DNA of 64,000 nucleotides, taken from contig OX637393.1 in assembly GCA_951799425.1 (NCBI GenBank), forward strand, positions 36,529,744 through 36,593,743, read 5' to 3'. This stretch comes from Ilex aquifolium. Its lineage: Eukaryota > Streptophyta > Magnoliopsida > Aquifoliales > Aquifoliaceae. A program made the position numbers and the translations under genes. Below are positions 58,777-64,000 of this stretch, piece after piece. The notes beneath the pieces were generated by a model. It searched no databases and was not told where the DNA came from. It saw nothing but the letters and a program-made list of their open reading frames with translations. The first letter of the stretch is position 1. Every line of letters starts with the position of its first letter.

Positions 58777-61700
58777 CTAACCTCCAAGGTCGAAAAGATG
58801 TGGATATCGTGTTTGCATATCGGTTTCCAATTCCCAAGTAGCTTCTTCGACTCCATGGTGTTGCCATAACACCTTCACAAGTGGTATAACTTTGTTGCGT
58901 AGAACTTGTACCCTCCTATCAAGAATTTGCATTGGCGCTTCATTGTAGCTCATGTCCTCTTGTATTTGGATGTCTTGCCAATCAAGAATATGTGATGTAT
59001 TGGGCTCACATTTTCGTAGCATGGAAACATGGAACACGTCATGAACTCCCGAAAGCTGAGGTGGTAAAGCAAGCTTGTATGCCACCATCCCTACTCGTTT
59101 CACTATCTCAAAAGGCCCAATGTACCTTGGAGCCAACTTCCCCTTTTTCCCAAAACGAAGTACTCCTTTCCGGGGTGACACCTTCAAGAACACATAGTCA
59201 CCATTTTTAAACTCCAATGGCCTCCTCCTCCTATCCGCATAACTCTTTTGTCAGCTTTGAGCTGTGCGTAATCGTTCCTGAATTAATTGTACCTTTTCAG
59301 TAGTCTCTCTCACTATCTCCGGACCAAATAAACTATTCTCCCCCACTTCCGCCCAACACAAGGGCGATCTACAAGGTCTCTCATATAATGCTTCATAAGG
59401 TGTCATGCCAATGCTAGATTGAAAACTATTGTTATATGCAAATTCCACCAATGGCAGATGATCACTCCAACTTCCCTTGAAGTCCAACACACAAGCTCGT
59501 AACATGTCCTCCAAAATTTGTATCACCCTCTCGGATTGGCCATCCGTTTGAGGATGAAAGGCAGTGCTAAAGTGTAACTCTGTCCCCATAGCTCGTTGCA
59601 GACTTTACCAAAATTGCACCACAAAACGAGAATCACGATCCGACACAATAGAGAGTGGAACTCCATGTAATCTAACAATCTCCCGAATATAAAGCTTGTT
59701 CAAGGTCTCTAAAGTGTCTGTGGTTTTCATACTCAAGAAATGAGTGGACTTGGTGAGTCTATCTACAATGACCCATACAGAATTATGCCCTCGTGAAGTC
59801 CGCGGAAAACCAAACACGAAATTCATGGTGATATGATCCCACTTCCACTCTGGGATAGGTAAGTTCTGTAGTAATCCTCCGGGTTTTTGATGCTCCACCT
59901 TCACCTGCTGACACACTGCACATCGTGCTATGAACCTTGCCACATCCTTCTTCATTCTCTTCCACCAATATTGACGTTTCATGTCTCTATACATTTTTGT
60001 GCCACCAGGGTGGATAGCAAACTTAGAGCGATGACACTCTCCAAGTATCTCCTCCTTTAGGGACGAATTATCTGGTACACATAGCTTTTCCCCATATCTC
60101 AATTCCCCATTCCTCAAAGACCAACCTTCAACTACTTCCCCATTTTCCAATTGAGCTCGAACCGACACTAAGTAAGGATCCAAGCATTACAACTCAACAA
60201 CCCTACGTTGGAGGGTAGGTTGAGCCACAAGGTTAAACAGGCATGGTCGGGATCCATCTCCTCCAACCCATAGATCATAGTCTCCAAGTGCATCCATCAT
60301 TTTCCATTTACTTGCTAACATACCACTCACTTCACCACGTGACTTCCTACTCAAAGCATCTGCAACCACATTGGCCTTCCCATGATGATAGGTAAGGGTA
60401 AAATCATAATCTTCTAGATACTCCATCCAACGTCGTTGGCGAACATTCAGATCCTTTTGTGTGAAGATGTACTTCAAACTCTTGTGGTCAGAGTATACTT
60501 GAAACCGTTCTCCGTACAAGTAACAACGCCATAATTTGAGTGCAAATACAACAGCGGCAAGTTCCAAATCATGAGTGGGATAATTTTGCTCATGGGTCTT
60601 CAATTGTCTTGAACCATAAGCGATGACCTTCCCATGTTGCATCAACACACACCCAAGTCCCCGTAATGAAGCATCCGTATAAACGTCATAGCCCTCACCA
60701 CTAGCAGGTATAATGAGAACAGGTGCCGTGGTTAACCTTCTCTTCAAAATCTCAAAAGACTGCTCACAATCTTCATTCCACTCAAACTTTTCCCCCTTTC
60801 GAGTGAGTCGCGTCAACGGCATAGATATACGAGAGAATCCCTCTATGAACCTCCGATAATAACCGGCTAGTCCCAAGAAGCTTCGGACCTCGATCACATT
60901 CTTGGGTCGATCCCATTTCAAAACTGCTTCAATCTTGGACGGATCCACTGACACTCCTTCCTCGAATACTACATGTCCCAAAAACTTGACTTCTCTCATC
61001 TAAAACTCACATTTGCTCTTCTTAGCATACAGCTTGTGTTCCCTCAATGTTTGCAAAACTAGCTTGAGGTGTAGAGCATGCTCCTCATGTGTTTTAGAAT
61101 AGATGAGGATGTCGTCAATGAAGACAATGACGAATTGGTCAAGGTAGGGCCGAAACACACGATGCATCAAGTCCATAAAAGCCGCAGGTGCATTCGTGAG
61201 TCCAAATGGCATCACCACAAACTCAAAGTGCCCATACCTTGTCCGAAAAGCGGTCTTAGGAATATCTTCCTCTCTAATCCTTAATTGATGATACCCCTTG
61301 CGGAGATCAATCTTGGTATAATAGCGAGAACCCTTCAATTGATCAAAGAGGTCGTCGATGCGGGGTAGAGGATACTTGTTCTTTATAGTCACCCGGTTCA
61401 ATTTTCTATAGTCCACACACAATCTAAGGGTTTCATCTTTTTTCTTCACAAAGAGGACGAGAGTACCCCAAGGTGAAGTACTCAACCGTATAAACCCAAG
61501 GATCAGAAGCTCATCTAGTTGTTTCCTTAACTCCTTCAACTCCATCGGCGCCATGCGATAAGGAGCAATGGATATCGGTTCCGTGCCAGGGTAAAGCTCA
61601 ATAGAAAATTCCACTTCCCTCAATGGAGGTAATCCAGGCAACTCGTCGGGAAAAACGTCAAGAAAGTCAGGTACTACAAGAATAAAAGTGGACTCCACAT

Positions 61701-63387
61701 CATCCCGTTCCTCTCCAGAAATGTGGGCTAAGAAACTTAGGCTACTCCCAATATCAACCTTCATAACGTGTTTCGCCATCGTATGGAGATGTCGAGGGAT
61801 ACTATTTTCACCCATGAAAAAGAAAAGTATATCCCCCGGTGCACGAAATACCACTTTCTTTCAGTAGCAATCCATATTAGCATGGTAGGAAGAGAGTAAA
61901 TCCATTCCAAAAATAACATCATAACCTATCATCTCCAAAGAAATTAAATCTACCCTCAACTCTTTCTCTCCAAAGTGAAGTACACAATTTCTACACATTC
62001 TAGTTGTCTCCAAACAATCCCCGGTAGGTAGATCTACATATAGCATATAACCCAAAGGCTCAAACTCCAACCCCAATGCAATGGCATATGATGTACAAAT
62101 AAAAGAATGGGTTGCCCCGGGATCAAACAAGATACGAGCCCATGAATTATAGAGAAGAATCATACCCTCCACTACTGCATTAGAAGCACTCCCATCAGGA
62201 TGAACTAAACCATAAATGCGAGTTGAGGCATCAGTGCCCTGAGTCTTGGTTCCCTGTTTCTTCTGTTGAGCTTGTTGTTGTGGCTGAGATTTGAATTGAG
62301 TGGTCTGGGGCTGCTGTGGTACTGTCTGTACATGACTATAAGAAGTCTGCTGATATGGTAGCTTTGTGGACTGCTGATAAAATCCCCTACTACTCTGTCC
62401 CTGTGGTGAAGAAGCTACTGAAGGGCAGTGACTCTTGAGGTGACCTATGCCACCACACCCATAACACCGCTTCAAGTGTGTTGGCACTCTCTCACCGTGG
62501 CCCCCCGATCTCGAACTTTGTGCATAGCTTGACTCATTCCCTTGACCCATACTACGTTCTGAACGTTGGTATGGAGTATCCCTGTGACGTCCACCACCAC
62601 CACTACCACTGCCGGTCTTGGATTGACTCTTCCTATGTTGGCGACGCTCTCGAATGACTTGAGTTTCCTCCCAATCTCTCTCAACTAGGGTAGCCTGCTC
62701 AACTAATTCTCCAAAGTCACGAATGCGAAGAGCTACCAATTTCTCCCGAATAGATGGCTTCAAACCTTTCTCAAACAATTTGGCCTTCTTGGCCTCAGTC
62801 GATACATACTCTGTAGCAAAGCGAGAGAGCTCCACGAACTTGGACTCATATTGAGTGACAGTCATGTTACGTTGTTGAAGTTCCATGAAGTCAGATGTCA
62901 TCTTATCCCTCACTGATTCGGGAAAGTACTTCCCATTGAAAACCTCTTCAAAATTTTCCCAAGTCATTTGTTCCACGTTTCTCCTTCTTTTTACCGACTC
63001 CCACCAATGGTCAGCTTCCCCTTCCATAAGATATGTAGCTAGACCAACTCTCAAGTCATTGGCAATATCCATGCCATCCATCACTTTCTTCACTTGTCGA
63101 AGCCATTTCTCTGCCTCGAGTGGGTCCGGGCCTCCTTGGAAGGTAGGAAGGCGTTGTCGTAGAAATTCTTTAAGAACCATCATCCTTCTACCCTCACCTC
63201 CAACTTGTTGCACTTGAGCTTGATCTTGGGTGGCGGTAGTATAGTTATTGTTGTTCCCGGCTTGTTGTTGTACCAATGTAGTGAGCTCCCTCAAACATTG
63301 GTAGCTACCATTCATAGTGTCTTGACGTGGCGATACTTGATTTTTCCCTCCTCGGGGTGGTCTCCCACGTCCTCTTCTTGCTTCCAT
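58777..63387 (-). pseudogene. Chromovirus gag-pol polyprotein, five in-frame stops
   Basis: One frame of 1537 codons. Order: gag capsid (from MEARRGRGRPPRGG), CCHC knuckle CYGCGGIGHLKSHC, protease (LFDPGATHSFI, expected D-S-G), RT ([21 protein letters not shown]), RNase H ([14 protein letters not shown]), integrase zinc region ([10 protein letters not shown]...CAVCQQVK), and core with [20 protein letters not shown] and [10 protein letters not shown]. The C-terminal chromodomain-like segment is LRNKVIPLVKVLWQHHGVEE. Stops lie at 61861, 61000, 60187, 59605 and 59251; there is no frameshift. The first integrase catalytic Asp (usually MDFV) is Asn. It is non-functional. Confidence 0.92.
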
Positions 63388-63578
63388 CCTACATATGCAA
63401 CTAGGCTTTAGATCACTGTTTCAAACATACATATTCTAGAGAAGTAGTCAAGTTTATGAGATACGCCGTTTCCTACAATTAACCTCGAAAGCCTAATGAC
63501 TTTCATAAACGTTATGTGCTGGGACCATATTTGGATAATCCAATTACCTACAGCTCCCATATAAGACCTAATACCTAA

Positions 63579-63590
63579 GCTCTGATACCA
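63579..63590 (-). other. Primer-binding site of the chromovirus
   Basis: Complement reads TGGTATCAGAGC, the initiator-Met tRNA site, three bases inside the LTR end at 63594. Confidence 0.9.
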
Positions 63591-63593
63591 CCT

Positions 63594-64000
63594 TGTCACG
63601 CCCCAAAATTCACAAAAGCGTGATTAAAAAAAATTACTTTGTTTCTTCAAAAACACATGCCGATTTGTTGTAACAACATCTAGAAAAGTATCTCTTTAGT
63701 TTAAATAAATCATTTTTTTTTTTTTGAAAATTTCGGCAGAGTTTCCTTTGAAAATTGGGCTTCCAACTAGTTAGTAAGAGCATCCCTGTGAGAGCATGAC
63801 ATAATTTAAACTAACTAAACATCCACAACATGCCTCTATAAAAAAATATAATCCAACTAAATCCGGGGTGGCAATTAGAGGCCCACGAAGTCCTCCCAAA
63901 CCCGAATACATCCAACACCAATATACACAACAACTTAGAACACAAAGTTATAACTTTACATTACAATATCCAAAATAATAATCCCTCAATGGGATGATCT
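63594..64000 (-). repeat. Chromovirus 5' LTR, partial
   Basis: Starts TGTCACGCCCCAAAATTC and matches 56551 onward with few differences until the window ends. Confidence 0.9.

Larger units (their letters stand above)
56551..64000 (-). mobile_element. Ty3/gypsy chromovirus (Tekay/Del-like), 5' LTR runs off the window
   Basis: Long LTRs (2182 bp for the 3' copy), initiator-Met primer site, and a single gag-pol frame with an integrase followed by a chromodomain-like tail. These fit Tekay/Del. The first 400 bp or so of the two LTRs differ by about 7 substitutions by eye (near 2%). The expected target duplication is GCAGT (56546-56550); its partner is outside the window. Confidence 0.88.

Overview
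This is a window of nuclear DNA from a flowering plant, most likely a eudicot. It has intron-containing plant genes with GT-AG splice sites, AT-rich intergenic DNA, and nested plant-type transposons (Tat- and Tekay-like gypsy, copia, L1-type LINE, hAT, Mutator-like and Tourist-like elements). Only two ordinary host genes are visible. The species cannot be told from the sequence.

Layout. 1-2633 is the 3' part of a decayed hAT element. 2634-5495 and 11871-13599 are two copies of one direct segmental duplication; they bracket a nine-exon gene on the minus strand (5197-9821) for a glycerophosphodiester-phosphodiesterase-like (GDPDL/SHV3-type) protein. The left copy carries a 1.13-kb Mutator-like insertion that is absent from the right copy. 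A 366-bp Tourist-like MITE lies upstream of the gene.

13820-42690 is one degraded Ty1/copia element (plus strand) broken by two full-length Ty3/gypsy Tat-lineage elements of the same family. One (13959-26703) sits in the copia 5' LTR and one (29947-42594) in its RT domain. Each Tat element has about 0.7-kb LTRs, a single-frame gag-pol with two RNase H domains, a 55-bp tandem array, and two antisense genes between pol and the 3' LTR. The antisense genes are related to each other, and one is a four-exon model that splices in frame.

42700-48715 is an L1-type LINE (minus strand) split by a gag-only LTR element (43231-48475). That element's own LTR holds a second related element with a perfect 5-bp target duplication. 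48998-50610 is a foldback element with an inner hAT MITE.

The second host gene, temperature-induced lipocalin (TIL, two exons, 50827-51829, plus strand), follows about 0.2 kb downstream. A second Mutator-like MITE (53045-53649) and AT-rich DNA come next. From 54196 to the window end is a minus-strand copia element interrupted by a minus-strand Tekay/Del-like chromovirus whose 5' LTR runs off the right edge.

The two host genes have no evident functional link. The retroelement coding regions all carry stops, frameshifts or altered catalytic residues. LTR pairs differ by about 2-3% by eye, so the large gypsy insertions are fairly recent.
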